In this document: positions 7,536 to 17,600 of the stretch, in pieces
Layout of the letters: each line of letters opens with the position of its first letter
Numbering within the stretch: position 1 is the stretch's first letter
Origin: Microvirga calopogonii
GTDB lineage: Bacteria; Pseudomonadota; Alphaproteobacteria; Rhizobiales; Beijerinckiaceae
Assembly: GCF_003347665.1 (NCBI RefSeq)
Contig: NZ_QDGA01000014.1
Coordinates: forward strand, 1 to 64,000
Reading direction: 5' to 3'
Length of the DNA: 64,000 nucleotides
Translations under genes and position numbers: made by a program
Notes under the pieces: generated by a model
Told to the model about the DNA's origin: nothing
The model's database searches: none
The model's input: the letters and a program-made list of their open reading frames with translations, nothing else

Positions 7536-8816
7536 ATGGTGACGAACACAAAAAACATTTCTGTCCTGCGGGACAGGAAGACGACGCTGCTTGCCTTTGT
7601 GCCGGCCATTCTGGCGGCCGGTGCATCGGCTTATGTGCCGAAGGAGGCGGGGATCATCCTGCCGGTTTTCGGCTTCCTGATCATATCGGTCTTCTTCGGT
7701 CTCGTCTTCCTGTGGTGGCAGTCCGAGACGGAGCGGCAGGCGAGAGCCATGCACCAGCTTGCCGCTCTTGAACCGAAGGAGCCCGTTCCGGCCGCTCCGC
7801 TGGTCCTGCGTCCGCCCGTGCGTGCAGACAGCCCGGTGACCCTCCTGCGCGAGCTGGCGCTGTCCGCAGGCGCACAGATGTACAATGCCGACCCTGGCTC
7901 GGGTCGGCCGGAACAGGTGCAGGCCGCGTATTTTCCCGAACCGTCCCTGCTGCCGTCCATGCGCAGGCCCTCAACCGAGGAGATCAGTCGCGTGCGACTG
8001 GTCAATCAGGCCTTCGAGACCGACCGGATCGAGTTGCACCTGCAGCCCGTGGTGTCGCTGCCGCAGCATAAGATCCGCTTCTACGAGGCGCTGGCCCGGC
8101 TGCGCCTGGCGGACGGAACCCTGATGGGACCAGCCGAATTCCTGCCGATCATCGAGGCGTCCGGCCACGCATCGGATTTCGACCGCCGGGTGCTGGTCCG
8201 CACCATGGCCGTCGCCCGCCATCTCGTCGCCCGCGGCAGCGAAGCCATCGTCGGCGTGAACCTCACGGCTCATTCCATCGCCGAGCCCGGCTTCCTGTGG
8301 TCGTTGGCCCGCCTCTTCGACGCCAGTCCCGATCTTCTCGGCAAGATCGTCCTGGAAATGTCCCAGCAGAGCTGGCGCTGCCTCGATGCGGATCACAGGG
8401 CGGCGCTCGCGACCCTGCGCGAGCGGGGCGTGCCGTTTTCCCTCGATCGCGCTACCGATCTCCGGTTCGATCCGGCGAGGCTGGCCGATCTCGGCATCCG
8501 GTTCATGAAGCTGCCGGCGAGCCTCATGATCGAGGCCGCCGAGCAGGCGGATGGCCGCTATGCGGGACCGGAACTCGACGTGCGCGATTTCGCCCCGGCC
8601 CTGCGGCGCCAGGGAATCCTGCTCATCGCCGACCGGGTGGAGGACGACCGCATGGTGCCGATGCTCTGCGACCTCGGCGTGCCGCTGGCGCAGGGCTTCG
8701 CCTTCGCGGCCCCGCGCGCGGTCAAGCCGGAGATCGCCGCCGAGCAGCAGGCTGCTCAGCCTTTCACTCCCTTCCCTGTGGCGGATGGTCCGACCCTTCT
8801 GCGGCGCGCCGGTTGA
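7536..8816 (+). CDS. membrane-anchored EAL-domain protein, probably catalytically dead
   Basis: A 426-residue protein with two N-terminal membrane helices (about residues 18-34 and 39-61), a linker, and an EAL-like domain from about 150. The EAL triad is present (E184-L186, FYEALARLRL), as are VNLTAHS (N242) and VLEMSQQ (E274). The segment normally DDFGTGYSS reads LDRATDLRF, so one of the two metal-binding aspartates is lost, and the FLKID lysine region reads FMKLP. It therefore probably binds or senses c-di-GMP, or acts through protein contacts, and does not cleave it. A GGGGG tract precedes the ATG. Confidence 0.8.
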   Translation: MVTNTKNISVLRDRKTTLLAFVPAILAAGASAYVPKEAGIILPVFGFLIISVFFGLVFLWWQSETERQARAMHQLAALEPKEPVPAAPLVLRPPVRADSPVTLLRELALSAGAQMYNADPGSGRPEQVQAAYFPEPSLLPSMRRPSTEEISRVRLVNQAFETDRIELHLQPVVSLPQHKIRFYEALARLRLADGTLMGPAEFLPIIEASGHASDFDRRVLVRTMAVARHLVARGSEAIVGVNLTAHSIAEPGFLWSLARLFDASPDLLGKIVLEMSQQSWRCLDADHRAALATLRERGVPFSLDRATDLRFDPARLADLGIRFMKLPASLMIEAAEQADGRYAGPELDVRDFAPALRRQGILLIADRVEDDRMVPMLCDLGVPLAQGFAFAAPRAVKPEIAAEQQAAQPFTPFPVADGPTLLRRAG

Positions 8817-8867
8817 CTTGAGCGGCGCTAGGGCCTACCCGCCCGGTTCCAGCACAAGTGAGACCTC

Positions 8868-9743
8868 ATGACCATCCTGTCCCGCCCCGTTCACGTCGAG
8901 GGCCTGCAATCTCTCGCCGATCGCTACGATCTCGTCCTCTGCGACGTCTGGGGCGTGCTGCACAACGGGGTCAAAGCCTATGAGGCGGCAAGCGACGCGC
9001 TCACGCGGTTTCGCGCCGGGGGAGGGAGGATCGTCCTGGTCTCGAACGCACCGCGTCCCGGCGCCTCCGTGGGAACGCAGCTCGACGGATTCGGCGTGCC
9101 GCGCACGGCCTATGACGCCATCGTCACCTCCGGCGATCTGACGCGGCTGGCCATCGAGGAACGCATCGACAGGGTGGTCCATCACATCGGCCCGCCTCGC
9201 GACATGCCGATCTACGAAGGCCTCGATGTCCGCTTCGGCTCCGTCGAAGAGGCCGACTACGTGGTCTGCTCCGGTTTCGACAACGACGAGGAGGAGACGG
9301 TCGAGGATTATCGGCCCCAACTCGAAGCCATGCTCCGGCGCGACCTGCTGATGGTCTGCGCCAACCCCGATCTCATCGTCGAGCGCGGCCACATGATCCT
9401 GCCCTGCGCGGGAACCATTGCGCTCGCCTACGAGGAGATGGGCGGCAAGGTCTTCTATGCCGGAAAACCCCATGGTCCCGTTTACGACCGGGCGCTTTCC
9501 GTTGCGGCCGAGCTGAGGGGCCAGGCCATTGCGAAAGAGAAGGTACTCGCCGTCGGGGACGCGATCCGCACCGATATCGCCGGGGCCGTGGGGTACGGCA
9601 TCGACTCGCTGATGATCGCCCGCGGCATCCACGCGGAGGAGCTGGGCCTTCACAAGGGCGACCTGGTCTCCGATCACGTTCAGGATTGGGCGGACCGTCA
9701 ACCCGTCCGGCCGACCGCCTTCATGGAAGTTCTGGCGTGGTGA
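8868..9743 (+). CDS. HAD superfamily class IIA hydrolase (TIGR01459-like)
   Basis: A 291-residue phosphatase-like protein. Motif I is CDVWGVLHNG, a variant of DxD with Trp in the family's style. Motif II lies in VLVSNAPRPG, the lysine motif in FYAGKPHGPVYDRAL, and motif IV in VLAVGDAIRTDIAGA. Class IIA members such as NagD act on sugar or nucleotide phosphates; the substrate of this alphaproteobacterial subgroup is not established. It is often next to ribF in this order, as it is here. Confidence 0.88.
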   Translation: MTILSRPVHVEGLQSLADRYDLVLCDVWGVLHNGVKAYEAASDALTRFRAGGGRIVLVSNAPRPGASVGTQLDGFGVPRTAYDAIVTSGDLTRLAIEERIDRVVHHIGPPRDMPIYEGLDVRFGSVEEADYVVCSGFDNDEEETVEDYRPQLEAMLRRDLLMVCANPDLIVERGHMILPCAGTIALAYEEMGGKVFYAGKPHGPVYDRALSVAAELRGQAIAKEKVLAVGDAIRTDIAGAVGYGIDSLMIARGIHAEELGLHKGDLVSDHVQDWADRQPVRPTAFMEVLAW

Positions 9744-9765
9744 GGTCGGTCTGAACCTCCTCCAC

Positions 9766-9889
9766 GTCATCACCGGCCTTGTGCCGCGCGCCGTTGTCAT
9801 CCCCGGTGCACGCAGTGCAGGAAGGGGATCCAAGATCGAGCGTGAGAGTGGATTCCCTTCCCCTCCGCTGCGCTCCGGCCGGGAATGAC
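9766..9889. repeat. palindromic repeat between HAD gene and ribF
   Basis: A half element of the GTCATCACCGG family is followed by a GTCATCCCCGG...CCGGGAATGAC inverted repeat of about 100 bases. It ends roughly 80 bases before the ribF start, which blurs the choice of that start. Confidence 0.7.
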
Positions 9890-9972
9890 ACCAAGAAGGC
9901 TTGCCGAAGCGAGCTCCCTTGACCCGAAGCCCGCTTTTCGACAGGGTCGCGCCCGCACCGATATCCGCACAG

Positions 9973-10941
9973 ATGAGTTCCGAGATTTCTCCTCCGATGT
10001 CCCCTTCGTTCGCGGTCTGCCGCGATGGCGAGCCCGTGCCCGCGAGCCTCAGGGGCGCCGTGGCGGCCATCGGCAATTTCGATGGGGTGCATCGGGGGCA
10101 CCAGCATCTCCTGGGAATGGTCCTGAACTCCGGAAAGCCGGCGGCGGCCGTGACCTTCGAACCGCATCCGCGCACCTTCTTCCAGCCCGACCGGCCCCTG
10201 TTCCGTCTCACGCCCGAGCCCGTGAAGCTCAAGATCTTCACCCGTCTCGGCCTCGACGGCGTCTTCCAGCGGCGCTTCAGCGGGAGCCTCGCGGCCCTGA
10301 CGGCGACGGGGTTCGTGGACCTGCTGGCGAACGAGCTGCAGCTCTCGGGCGTGGTGATCGGACACGATTTCCATTTCGGCCGTGGGCGGGAAGGCAATCC
10401 GGCGCGCATGGCGGAACTCTGTCGGGAGCGGGGGCTCGACTGCCTGATCGCTCCGGCCATCGTCGAGGGAACGGAGCCTGTCTCGTCCAGTGCCATCCGG
10501 GCCGCCCTGGAAGCGGGCGACATCGCCACGGCCAACCGGCTTCTCGGCTATCGCTGGTTCGTCCAGGCGGAGGTGCGCCACGGCGACAAGCGCGGCCGGG
10601 TGCTCGGTTACCCCACGGCCAACATGCGCCTGCCCGACGATTGCCGGCTCCGGCATGGGATCTATGCGGTCAGGGCCATGGTGGCAGGCAAGCCGGTCGA
10701 CGGCGTCGCCAGCTTCGGCCGCCGGCCGACCTTCGACAACGGCGCTCCACTGCTCGAGGTGCACCTCTTCGACTTCTCCGGCGATCTCTACGGCCAGGTC
10801 CTGGACGTGGAATTCGTCGGCTGGATCCGTGGCGAGGAGCGCTTCGACGGAATCGACGCGCTGATCGCCCAGATGGACTGCGACTCGGTCGAGGCGAAGC
10901 GGATGCTCGCCGAGGACAAGACGGTTTCGATGATTGGTTGA
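9973..10941 (+). CDS. ribF: bifunctional riboflavin kinase / FAD synthetase
   Basis: A protein of about 322 residues that makes FMN and FAD from riboflavin. The N-terminal nucleotidyltransferase domain has the signature GNFDGVHRGHQ and FEPHPRTFF, and later VIGHDFHFGRGREGN and VSSSAIRAALEAGD. The C-terminal kinase domain has KRGRVLGYPTANM and GIYAVRA. The frame is open from a TTG at 9901; I choose ATG 9973, with ATG 9997 as an alternative, because the family usually starts close to the GNFDG motif and the upstream DNA is repeat-derived. No strong ribosome binding site decides it. Confidence 0.94.
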   Translation: MSSEISPPMSPSFAVCRDGEPVPASLRGAVAAIGNFDGVHRGHQHLLGMVLNSGKPAAAVTFEPHPRTFFQPDRPLFRLTPEPVKLKIFTRLGLDGVFQRRFSGSLAALTATGFVDLLANELQLSGVVIGHDFHFGRGREGNPARMAELCRERGLDCLIAPAIVEGTEPVSSSAIRAALEAGDIATANRLLGYRWFVQAEVRHGDKRGRVLGYPTANMRLPDDCRLRHGIYAVRAMVAGKPVDGVASFGRRPTFDNGAPLLEVHLFDFSGDLYGQVLDVEFVGWIRGEERFDGIDALIAQMDCDSVEAKRMLAEDKTVSMIG

Positions 10942-10960
10942 CGAGAGTGGCGCCCTTCAC

Positions 10961-11065
10961 CTCTCCCAGTGGGAGAGGTCGCGCCGGAGGCGCGGGTGAG
11001 GGGTTAGAGGTTCATCCGGATAGGGCTGTAACCCCTCACCCCAACCCTCTCCCTCAGGGAGAGGG
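10961..11065. repeat. inverted repeat with CTCTCCC/GGGAGAG ends
   Basis: Paired CTCTCCCAGTGGGAGAG and CTCTCCCTCAGGGAGAG hairpins flank a centre with GGTGAGGGGT and ACCCCTCACC, so the whole forms an imperfect inverted repeat. It is of the same family as 21816-21917 and as the copy inside the restriction enzyme gene at 31618-31782. It separates ribF from the convergent DUF3095 gene. Confidence 0.75.
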
Positions 11066-11128
11066 AGATCCAAGCCACATTCTGTTACCCATCCTGGATC
11101 TCACTTGATTCGTCTGGAAGGCACCATC

Positions 11129-12298
11129 TCACATCGCGGGCTTCAGCGCCCTTGCCGCCATGGCATAGCCACCCATGGCACCGTCGACGAAATGGATGTG
11201 ATCGCTGCGGGTGGCGGAAGGCACGAAGCAGGTCATGAGGGCCGCATCCTGCCGGTGCAGGCCGTAGCGGGCGAAGCCTTTCAGCTGCGCCTCGGCCAGC
11301 AGCGCTTCCAGCCGGTCGGCGAGAGCGGGCGTGCAGTCGAGGGTCATGCGCAGGCCGTCGTCGAATTTGCGGAAATCCGTGTTCTCGACGAGCTGGTGCC
11401 GGTAGCGCGCCGGATCGAACCGGCCGACCCTCAGGCCGAAGCGGAAGATCAGGAAGGAGATCAGGCGACGTGCCGCCAGTTTCGCCAAGACGGGGAGGCC
11501 CGCTCCACCCCTCCTGACCGTTTTGACTTCGATGCCGAAGCCCTTGAAGGGCGTGGACAGGGTGGGCCCGGCTTCCGGCACCGGCCGCCCCGCCTCCTGG
11601 CCCTCGGCCAGGGACAGGACCTGCCCGACGAGAGCGTTGAAGGCTTGCATGCTCTCCTCGGGACCGGGCAGCAGGATCAGGGAGAGAATGACGCCTCGCT
11701 CCGGCCTGATCTCGTCGAAACGGCAGGTCAGTCCGGAGAGGTCGGGCAGGGTGCCGGGCTGCGCCGGGGGAATGGCGAAGGCGCCTTCCTTCATCCGCCG
11801 CTCCGCATAGGCGAGGCCGCCGCCGGAGAACATGGCGTAGGAGACATCGGGCGACGCCGCGAAGCGGGCGATCCGCACGTCATGGCCTTTTGCGCGAATG
11901 TCGGACACTGGAACGAGCGCGATGCGCAGCTCGAAGGCGAAGGAATCCCGCACCCAGGCCGCTACCTCCGAGAGGGCTTCACGGGCGAGATCGGATTGCG
12001 AGGCAGGCAGCGCGAAGCTCGCTCCGTCGCCGCTGAACACGAAGGGAAACGCACTCGTGCCGAGCCTGTTGGAGACGGCCGCGATCACGGAGGCGGCGGC
12101 CGTATTGACCTCCTTGTAGCGCCCGGCCTCGATGGCGGAGGTCGAGCGGACGATGTCGCTCAGGCCCAGCACCCAACCATCCGGGACGGGCATGTAGAGC
12201 TTAGGGTCGGTCAATTGCGAGAAATGGTCGAAGACGGGCAACCGGGCATAGAAATCGGATCCTGCCCGGCTGACCGTCTCATGAATGGTGGCGTCCAC
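11129..12298 (-). CDS. DUF3095 protein, nucleotide-cyclase-like fold
   Basis: A 389-residue protein starting at GTG. The N-terminal half has LGLSDIVRSTSAIEAGRYKEVN and FPFVFSGDGASFAL. These mimic the metal-binding FxDxxxST and GDG strands of class III cyclases, a resemblance known for DUF3095. Whether it has cyclase activity is not established. It follows msrB with only six bases between stop and start, so the two form an operon. Confidence 0.8.
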   Translation of the reverse strand: MDATIHETVSRAGSDFYARLPVFDHFSQLTDPKLYMPVPDGWVLGLSDIVRSTSAIEAGRYKEVNTAAASVIAAVSNRLGTSAFPFVFSGDGASFALPASQSDLAREALSEVAAWVRDSFAFELRIALVPVSDIRAKGHDVRIARFAASPDVSYAMFSGGGLAYAERRMKEGAFAIPPAQPGTLPDLSGLTCRFDEIRPERGVILSLILLPGPEESMQAFNALVGQVLSLAEGQEAGRPVPEAGPTLSTPFKGFGIEVKTVRRGGAGLPVLAKLAARRLISFLIFRFGLRVGRFDPARYRHQLVENTDFRKFDDGLRMTLDCTPALADRLEALLAEAQLKGFARYGLHRQDAALMTCFVPSATRSDHIHFVDGAMGGYAMAARALKPAM

Positions 12299-12304
12299 GG
12301 GCCG

Positions 12305-12808
12305 TCAGCCCGCCGGTTCACCCTCCGGGGCGCCACGGCCGAGCTCGTCCGGCAGCGGATCGCCTTCGGCAACGAAGCGCATGGAGACCGAGTTCATGCA
12401 GTAGCGCTCGCCCGTGGGAGGCGGGCCGTCGTTGAACACGTGGCCGAGATGGCCCTCGCAGCGGGCGCAGCGGATCTCGGTCCGGATCATGCCGTAGCTG
12501 GTGTCGCGCACGAAGGCGATATGATCCCGGTCGATGGGGTCGAAGAAGCTCGGCCAGCCGGTGCCGGACTCGAACTTGGTGCCGGCATTGAACAGGGGCA
12601 GGCCGCAGAGGCGGCAGCAATAGGTGCCCTTCTCCTTGGCCTCGTTGAAGATGCCGCAGAAGGGCCTTTCCGTGCCGTGCTCGAGCAGAACGCGGCGCTC
12701 CTCGTCGTCGAGATTGGCCACGAGGGCGTGCATTTGATCGGGGCTGGGCGGGGTGAGGTCGAAACCGGCTTTCGAGCGCCGTTCGGCCGTAGAGGTCAAG
12801 TCTGCCAT
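12305..12808 (-). CDS. msrB: peptide-methionine (R)-S-oxide reductase
   Basis: A 167-residue enzyme that reduces methionine-R-sulfoxide in oxidised proteins. It has [20 protein letters not shown] and [17 protein letters not shown], which supply the two CxxC zinc pairs. The catalytic cysteine is in [14 protein letters not shown] 12808 is chosen over an upstream TTG because AAGGA lies seven bases before it. The DUF3095 gene follows in the same operon. Confidence 0.95.
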   Translation of the reverse strand: MADLTSTAERRSKAGFDLTPPSPDQMHALVANLDDEERRVLLEHGTERPFCGIFNEAKEKGTYCCRLCGLPLFNAGTKFESGTGWPSFFDPIDRDHIAFVRDTSYGMIRTEIRCARCEGHLGHVFNDGPPPTGERYCMNSVSMRFVAEGDPLPDELGRGAPEGEPAG

Positions 12809-13099
12809 GGTCAATCCTTCCTACCCGTCGCAACGCTCGGGACACTATAGGGCTGGTTCCGGTCCTTAAATAGGGAGCAGCTCCGGCAATCACCACGCTT
12901 TATTATCCGGCCCGGCGCTGCTAAAAGGCTCACCATGCCCATGGTTTCTCAGGCTCTGCATGCGGTCCGCATCGGCGCGGCGCGAATTACCGGCCCGGCT
13001 TTCGCATGATCTGCGAAGGTCCGGGATCCTAGCCGTTCGCCCTGAAAGAGAAGCCCGATGCGCCTGCCGATCGCAGGCCACCAAGACCGATTGACCGTC

Positions 13100-16048
13100 A
13101 TGACCGATAAGCCCGAGAGCGCCGCCCGCGACTATTCCGAAACCCTGTTCCTGCCCCAGACCGAGTTCCCCATGCGGGCCGGCCTGCCGCAGCGCGAGCC
13201 GCAGCTCCTGCAGCGCTGGAACGAGAACCGCCTCTACGAGCGCCTGCGCGAGGTCCAGAAAGGCCGTCCGCGTTTCGTGCTGCACGACGGCCCTCCCTAT
13301 GCCAACGGCAACATCCATATCGGCCACGCGCTCAACAAGATCCTGAAGGACATGGTCGTCCGCTCTCAGGGCATGTTGGGCTTCGATTCCAACTACGTGC
13401 CCGGCTGGGACTGTCACGGCCTGCCGATCGAGTGGAAGATCGAGGAGGAGTACCGCGCCAAGGGCAAGAACAAGGACGACGTGGACATCGTCGAGTTCCG
13501 CCGCGAGTGCCGGGCCTTCGCCGAGAAATGGATCGACGTGCAGCGCGAGGAGTTCAAGCGCCTCGGCGTCGAGGGCGACTGGACGAACCCGTACCAGACC
13601 ATGAGCTACGACGCGGAAGCGCAGATCGCCCGCGAGATCATGAAGTTCGCCGTGAGCGACCAGCTCTATCGCGGCTCCAAGCCCGTCATGTGGTCTTCCG
13701 TCGAGAAGACCGCGCTCGCCGAGGCCGAGGTCGAGTATCACGAGAAGACCTCCACGACGATCTGGGTGAAGTTCAGGATCACCAACACGCTGGATGGCGA
13801 CCTCGACGGCGCGTCGGTGGTCATCTGGACGACGACGCCTTGGACGATCCCGGCCAACCGCGCCATCGCCTATGGCGAGAACATCGCCTACGGCCTCTAC
13901 ACGGTCACAGAAGCGGCGGACGACAATTGGGCGAAGGTCGGCGACCGCCTCGTCATTGCCGACAAGCTCGCAGCCGACGTGTTCGCCGCCGCGCGGGTCG
14001 CCGGGTACGAGCGCGTGAAGGACGTGCTGCCGGTGATGATCGAGCGCTGCGCGCATCCGTTCCGCGGTCTGGAGGGCGCGCACGGCTACTGGGATTTCGG
14101 CGTGCCGGTGCTGCCGGCCGATTACGTTACCGACGACGCGGGCACGGGTTTCGTGCACACGGCGCCCGGCCACGGCGCCGACGACTACAACACCTATGTG
14201 AAGCACCGGGACGTGTTCGCCGCCTGCGGCACGAAAGAAGTGCCTCACACGGTGTCGCCCGACTCCTCCTACTTCCCCGACGTGCCGTTCTTCGCGGGCG
14301 AGCGCATCTATGACGACAAGGGCAAGGATGCGGGCGCCAACGAGGCGGTGATCAAGAAGCTCGTCGAGGTCGGCGCGCTCATCGCGCGTGGGCGCCTCAA
14401 GCACCAGTACCCCCATTCCTGGCGCTCGAAGGGGCCGCTGATCTTCCGCAACACGCCGCAATGGTTCATCTCCATGGACAAGCCGCTCGACGACAAGGGC
14501 GACACCCTGCGTCAGCGCGCGCTCCACGGCATCAAGACGGTGGAGTGGGTGCCGGAAACGGGCGAGAACCGCATCACCGGCATGATCGAGAACCGGCCCG
14601 ACTGGGTAGTCTCGCGTCAGCGCGCCTGGGGCGTGCCGATCGCGGTCTTCGTGAAGAAGGGCACCAACGAGATCCTCAAGGACGAGCGCGTCAACAATGC
14701 CATCGCGGAGGCCTTCGAAAAGGAAGGTGCGGATGCATGGTATGCGGATGACGGCTCGCGCTTCCTGAAGGCCGGCGGCTACGACCTCGCCGATTTCGAC
14801 AAGATCAACGACATCCTCGACGTGTGGTTCGATTCCGGCTGCACGCACGCCTTCGCGCTCGAAAAGCGGGACGACCTGAAGGTGACGCGCAAGGTCGATG
14901 GCGGGCCCGATCAGGTCATGTATCTGGAAGGTTCCGACCAGCATCGCGGATGGTTCCACTCCTCGCTGCTCGAAAGCTGCGGCACGCGCGGCCGCGCGCC
15001 GTACGACATTGTTCTGACCCACGGCTTCGTCCTCGACGAGAAGGGTCAGAAGATGTCGAAGTCCCTCGGCAACGTGGTCGCGCCGCAGAAGGTGATCCAG
15101 GATTCCGGCGCCGACATCCTGCGCCTGTGGGTGGCGGCATCCGATTATTCGGACGATCTGCGTATCGGCCCGGAGATCCTGAAGACCTTCGTCGAGACCT
15201 ATCGCAAGCTGCGCAACACGATCCGCTGGATGCTGGGCTCGCTGGCGCATTTCCGCGAGGCCGACAAGGTCGCCGTGAACGAAATGCCCGAGCTGGAGCG
15301 CTTCGTGCTGCATCGCCTCGCCGAACTCGACGGCGAGATGCGCGAAGCCTACGCGACGTTCGACTACAAGCGGGTGATCGCGCTTCTGAACTCGTTCATG
15401 ACCACGGATCTGTCGGCCTTCTATTTCGACGTCCGCAAGGACTCGCTCTATTGCGATCCGATCTCGAGCAAAGTTCGCAAGAGCGCGCTGACCGTGATCG
15501 ACCAGACCTTCCGCTGCGTGGCGACCTGGATCGCCCCGATCCTCGCCTTCACGGCGGAGGAGGCTTGGCTCGCGCGCTATCCGCAGGCCGAGTCGGTGCA
15601 TCTCGAAACCTTCCCGCAGGTGCCGGCGGAATGGCGCGACGATGCGCTCGCCGAGCGTTGGGCAAAGGTCCGTCGCGTGCGCCGCGTCGTCACCGGAGCG
15701 CTGGAGATCGAACGTGCGCAGAAGCGCATCGGCGCGAGCCTGGAGGCGGCGCCCGTGGTGCACATTGCCGATGAAACCCTGCTCAAGGCCGTGCAGGGCC
15801 TCGACCTCGCCGAGATCTGCATCACGTCCGGCATCCAGGTGGTGCAGGGCGATGGCCCGGCCGAAGCCTTCCGTCTCGACGACGTCAAGGGTGTCGCGGT
15901 CGTGCCGGCGCTCGCGCACGGCCGGAAATGCGCCCGCTCGTGGAAGGTGTCTCCGGATGTGGGCACCGATCCCGACTACCCGGACGTGACACCCCGCGAC
16001 GCGGCTGCTCTGCGTGAATGGGACCAGCTGAAGGCGGCGGCCGAATGA
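13100..16048 (+). CDS. ileS: isoleucine--tRNA ligase
   Basis: A class I synthetase of about 982 residues that charges tRNA-Ile, with an editing domain. The HIGH motif is in [15 protein letters not shown], and the KMSKS motif is in [13 protein letters not shown]. The editing domain contains [13 protein letters not shown] and [19 protein letters not shown]. The C-terminus shows no clear cysteine zinc finger. ATG 13100 gives the family-like MTDKPE start; an in-frame ATG at 13058 has a better upstream purine run (AAAGAGAAG) and cannot be excluded. The stop overlaps the lspA start (ATGA). Confidence 0.96.
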   Translation: MTDKPESAARDYSETLFLPQTEFPMRAGLPQREPQLLQRWNENRLYERLREVQKGRPRFVLHDGPPYANGNIHIGHALNKILKDMVVRSQGMLGFDSNYVPGWDCHGLPIEWKIEEEYRAKGKNKDDVDIVEFRRECRAFAEKWIDVQREEFKRLGVEGDWTNPYQTMSYDAEAQIAREIMKFAVSDQLYRGSKPVMWSSVEKTALAEAEVEYHEKTSTTIWVKFRITNTLDGDLDGASVVIWTTTPWTIPANRAIAYGENIAYGLYTVTEAADDNWAKVGDRLVIADKLAADVFAAARVAGYERVKDVLPVMIERCAHPFRGLEGAHGYWDFGVPVLPADYVTDDAGTGFVHTAPGHGADDYNTYVKHRDVFAACGTKEVPHTVSPDSSYFPDVPFFAGERIYDDKGKDAGANEAVIKKLVEVGALIARGRLKHQYPHSWRSKGPLIFRNTPQWFISMDKPLDDKGDTLRQRALHGIKTVEWVPETGENRITGMIENRPDWVVSRQRAWGVPIAVFVKKGTNEILKDERVNNAIAEAFEKEGADAWYADDGSRFLKAGGYDLADFDKINDILDVWFDSGCTHAFALEKRDDLKVTRKVDGGPDQVMYLEGSDQHRGWFHSSLLESCGTRGRAPYDIVLTHGFVLDEKGQKMSKSLGNVVAPQKVIQDSGADILRLWVAASDYSDDLRIGPEILKTFVETYRKLRNTIRWMLGSLAHFREADKVAVNEMPELERFVLHRLAELDGEMREAYATFDYKRVIALLNSFMTTDLSAFYFDVRKDSLYCDPISSKVRKSALTVIDQTFRCVATWIAPILAFTAEEAWLARYPQAESVHLETFPQVPAEWRDDALAERWAKVRRVRRVVTGALEIERAQKRIGASLEAAPVVHIADETLLKAVQGLDLAEICITSGIQVVQGDGPAEAFRLDDVKGVAVVPALAHGRKCARSWKVSPDVGTDPDYPDVTPRDAAALREWDQLKAAAE

Positions 16049-16665
16049 GCAAGTCCGAGGAAACGGGTGCATCGGTCGCCGATGCCGGAGTGACGCCTCA
16101 AACCGGCTTGCCGCGTCCGCGCGCAGCGAGCCGGCCCCGTTCCCCGAAGGGACCGGGCAGGGGGCGTGCGGTGCAGAAGGGGCTGTCCGTTGCGGCGATC
16201 CTCGGCTTTTCCATCGCCTTGATCACGCTCGTCCTCGATCAGGCGACGAAGCTCTATACGTTCTATATCTATGATCTTCCCGTGAAGGAGCCGGTCGAAC
16301 TCGCTCCCTTCGTGAACCTGATCGTGGTCTGGAACCGCGGCATTTCCTATGGCCTGTTCCAGCAGAACTCGGATATCGGCCGCTGGGGGCTGATCGTCGT
16401 CTCCATCCTGGCCGCCATCGGTCTGTCCTTCTGGATCCGTCGGACCAAGGCCAAGCTCCTGGCGGCGTCCCTCGGCCTGATCGTCGGCGGGGCGATCGGG
16501 AACGTCATCGACCGTCTCTGGTTCGGGGCGGTGTTCGATTTCATTCAGATCCACTTCGGCTCGTGGTCCTGGTACGTGTTCAACGTGGCCGACGCGGCCA
16601 TCGTTGCGGGGGTGGTCGGTTTGCTTTATGACTCCTTCGTCCTGGAGGCACGGCGGGCCAAATAA
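16045..16665 (+). CDS. lspA: lipoprotein signal peptidase II
   Basis: A 206-residue inner-membrane aspartyl protease that removes signal peptides from prolipoproteins. It has four membrane helices and the catalytic aspartates in [16 protein letters not shown] and [10 protein letters not shown] proline/arginine-rich cytoplasmic N-terminal extension of about 50 residues precedes the first helix, longer than in E. coli. It overlaps ileS by four bases, the usual ileS-lspA coupling. Confidence 0.95.
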   Translation: MSKSEETGASVADAGVTPQTGLPRPRAASRPRSPKGPGRGRAVQKGLSVAAILGFSIALITLVLDQATKLYTFYIYDLPVKEPVELAPFVNLIVVWNRGISYGLFQQNSDIGRWGLIVVSILAAIGLSFWIRRTKAKLLAASLGLIVGGAIGNVIDRLWFGAVFDFIQIHFGSWSWYVFNVADAAIVAGVVGLLYDSFVLEARRAK

Positions 16666-16740
16666 CGATATTTTATGGCGCCTGCCGCCATATGTTCGCC
16701 AGAATGAGCGATCAGGCCTTCCGGCCACAATGAGAAACGA

Positions 16741-17385
16741 ATGGTGGGTGCCATGAAGGGAATGAAAATCATAGGCCGTGCGGGGGCCTTGGCGCTTCTG
16801 ATCGTCGCCACCGGCGCGTCGGCCGAGGAAGGCGAGGCGATGAAGAGCATCCTCGGCGCCATCGGCATCATTCCCAAGGAAAAGGCGCCTATCACCTACA
16901 ACGAGCGCGCTCCGCTCGTGCTTCCCCCCAAGATGGACCTGCCGGCGCCGGCTTCTGGCGGCGCCGAAGCGCGTAACGGCAACTGGCCCAAGGATCCGGA
17001 TGTGGCGGCTCGCCGCAAGGCCGCGGCTGAGGCCCGTACGCCCTATACCAGCTCCGAACTCTACAAGAACACCGAAGGAAAGCGCCTCTCGATCGAAGAG
17101 ATGCGCGCCGGCCGCAACCCCAATGCCTCGGCCGGTCCGCAGGCTCCCGTCGGTCGTCAGGCCGACATCGCCCGCATGACCCCGGACGAACTCCGCGCCT
17201 TCACCAAGGATGAGAAGCCGGAGCTGCAGGGCAACGGCATCGACCGTCGCTATCTCAGCGATCCTCCGGGCGATCTGCTGCGGGCTCAGGGCGGCGGCAA
17301 GCTCAAAGCCTCCGCGGATCCCGTCATCTCGGGCGATCCCGACAGCCCATCGGCCTATCTCCGCCAGCGGCAGAGCAGGCAGTAA
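16741..17385 (+). CDS. exported protein of unknown function
   Basis: A 214-residue protein with an N-terminal signal peptide (KIIGRAGALALLIVATGASA, cleavage probably after ASA) and a hydrophilic, proline-rich mature part. A short motif, ILGAIGIIPKEKAPITYNERAPLVLPP, lies just after the signal. It follows lspA on the same strand by 75 bases and is commonly found there in Rhizobiales, but it has no lipobox. ATG 16741 or 16753 could be the start. A hairpin follows at 17408. Confidence 0.78.
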   Translation: MVGAMKGMKIIGRAGALALLIVATGASAEEGEAMKSILGAIGIIPKEKAPITYNERAPLVLPPKMDLPAPASGGAEARNGNWPKDPDVAARRKAAAEARTPYTSSELYKNTEGKRLSIEEMRAGRNPNASAGPQAPVGRQADIARMTPDELRAFTKDEKPELQGNGIDRRYLSDPPGDLLRAQGGGKLKASADPVISGDPDSPSAYLRQRQSRQ

Positions 17386-17407
17386 GCTTTGCCTCTTCCC
17401 ACTTCCT

Positions 17408-17438
17408 TCAGGCGAACGGGTTCACCCGCTTCGCCTGA
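17408..17438 (+). terminator. hairpin downstream of the exported-protein gene
   Basis: Nine-base arms TCAGGCGAA and TTCGCCTGA enclose a second stem CGGGT/ACCCG, giving a long, nearly perfect hairpin. It lies 20 bases after the stop and is followed by AAAACGTT, not a T-run. It probably acts as a terminator or 3' stabiliser for the ileS-lspA transcript. Confidence 0.55.
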
Positions 17439-17600
17439 AAACGTTATGGGGCCTGTGAAAGCCAAGCCTCTGTCCAGCTCTTCCGGACAAAGTATGCCGC
17501 ACAGGAAAGATTTGCGGCTTCGCTTGCATAGCCTCCTAATTTGACTATCCCGTAGGAAACACCCTGCGAAACGAACTGATGTCGCCAAGGTTGAAACATC

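Noticed and set aside
12890-16072. 1060-codon minus-strand open frame opposite ileS
   Set aside because: It mirrors ileS in high-GC DNA; no domain is recognisable, and the + strand has HIGH, KMSKS and editing motifs.
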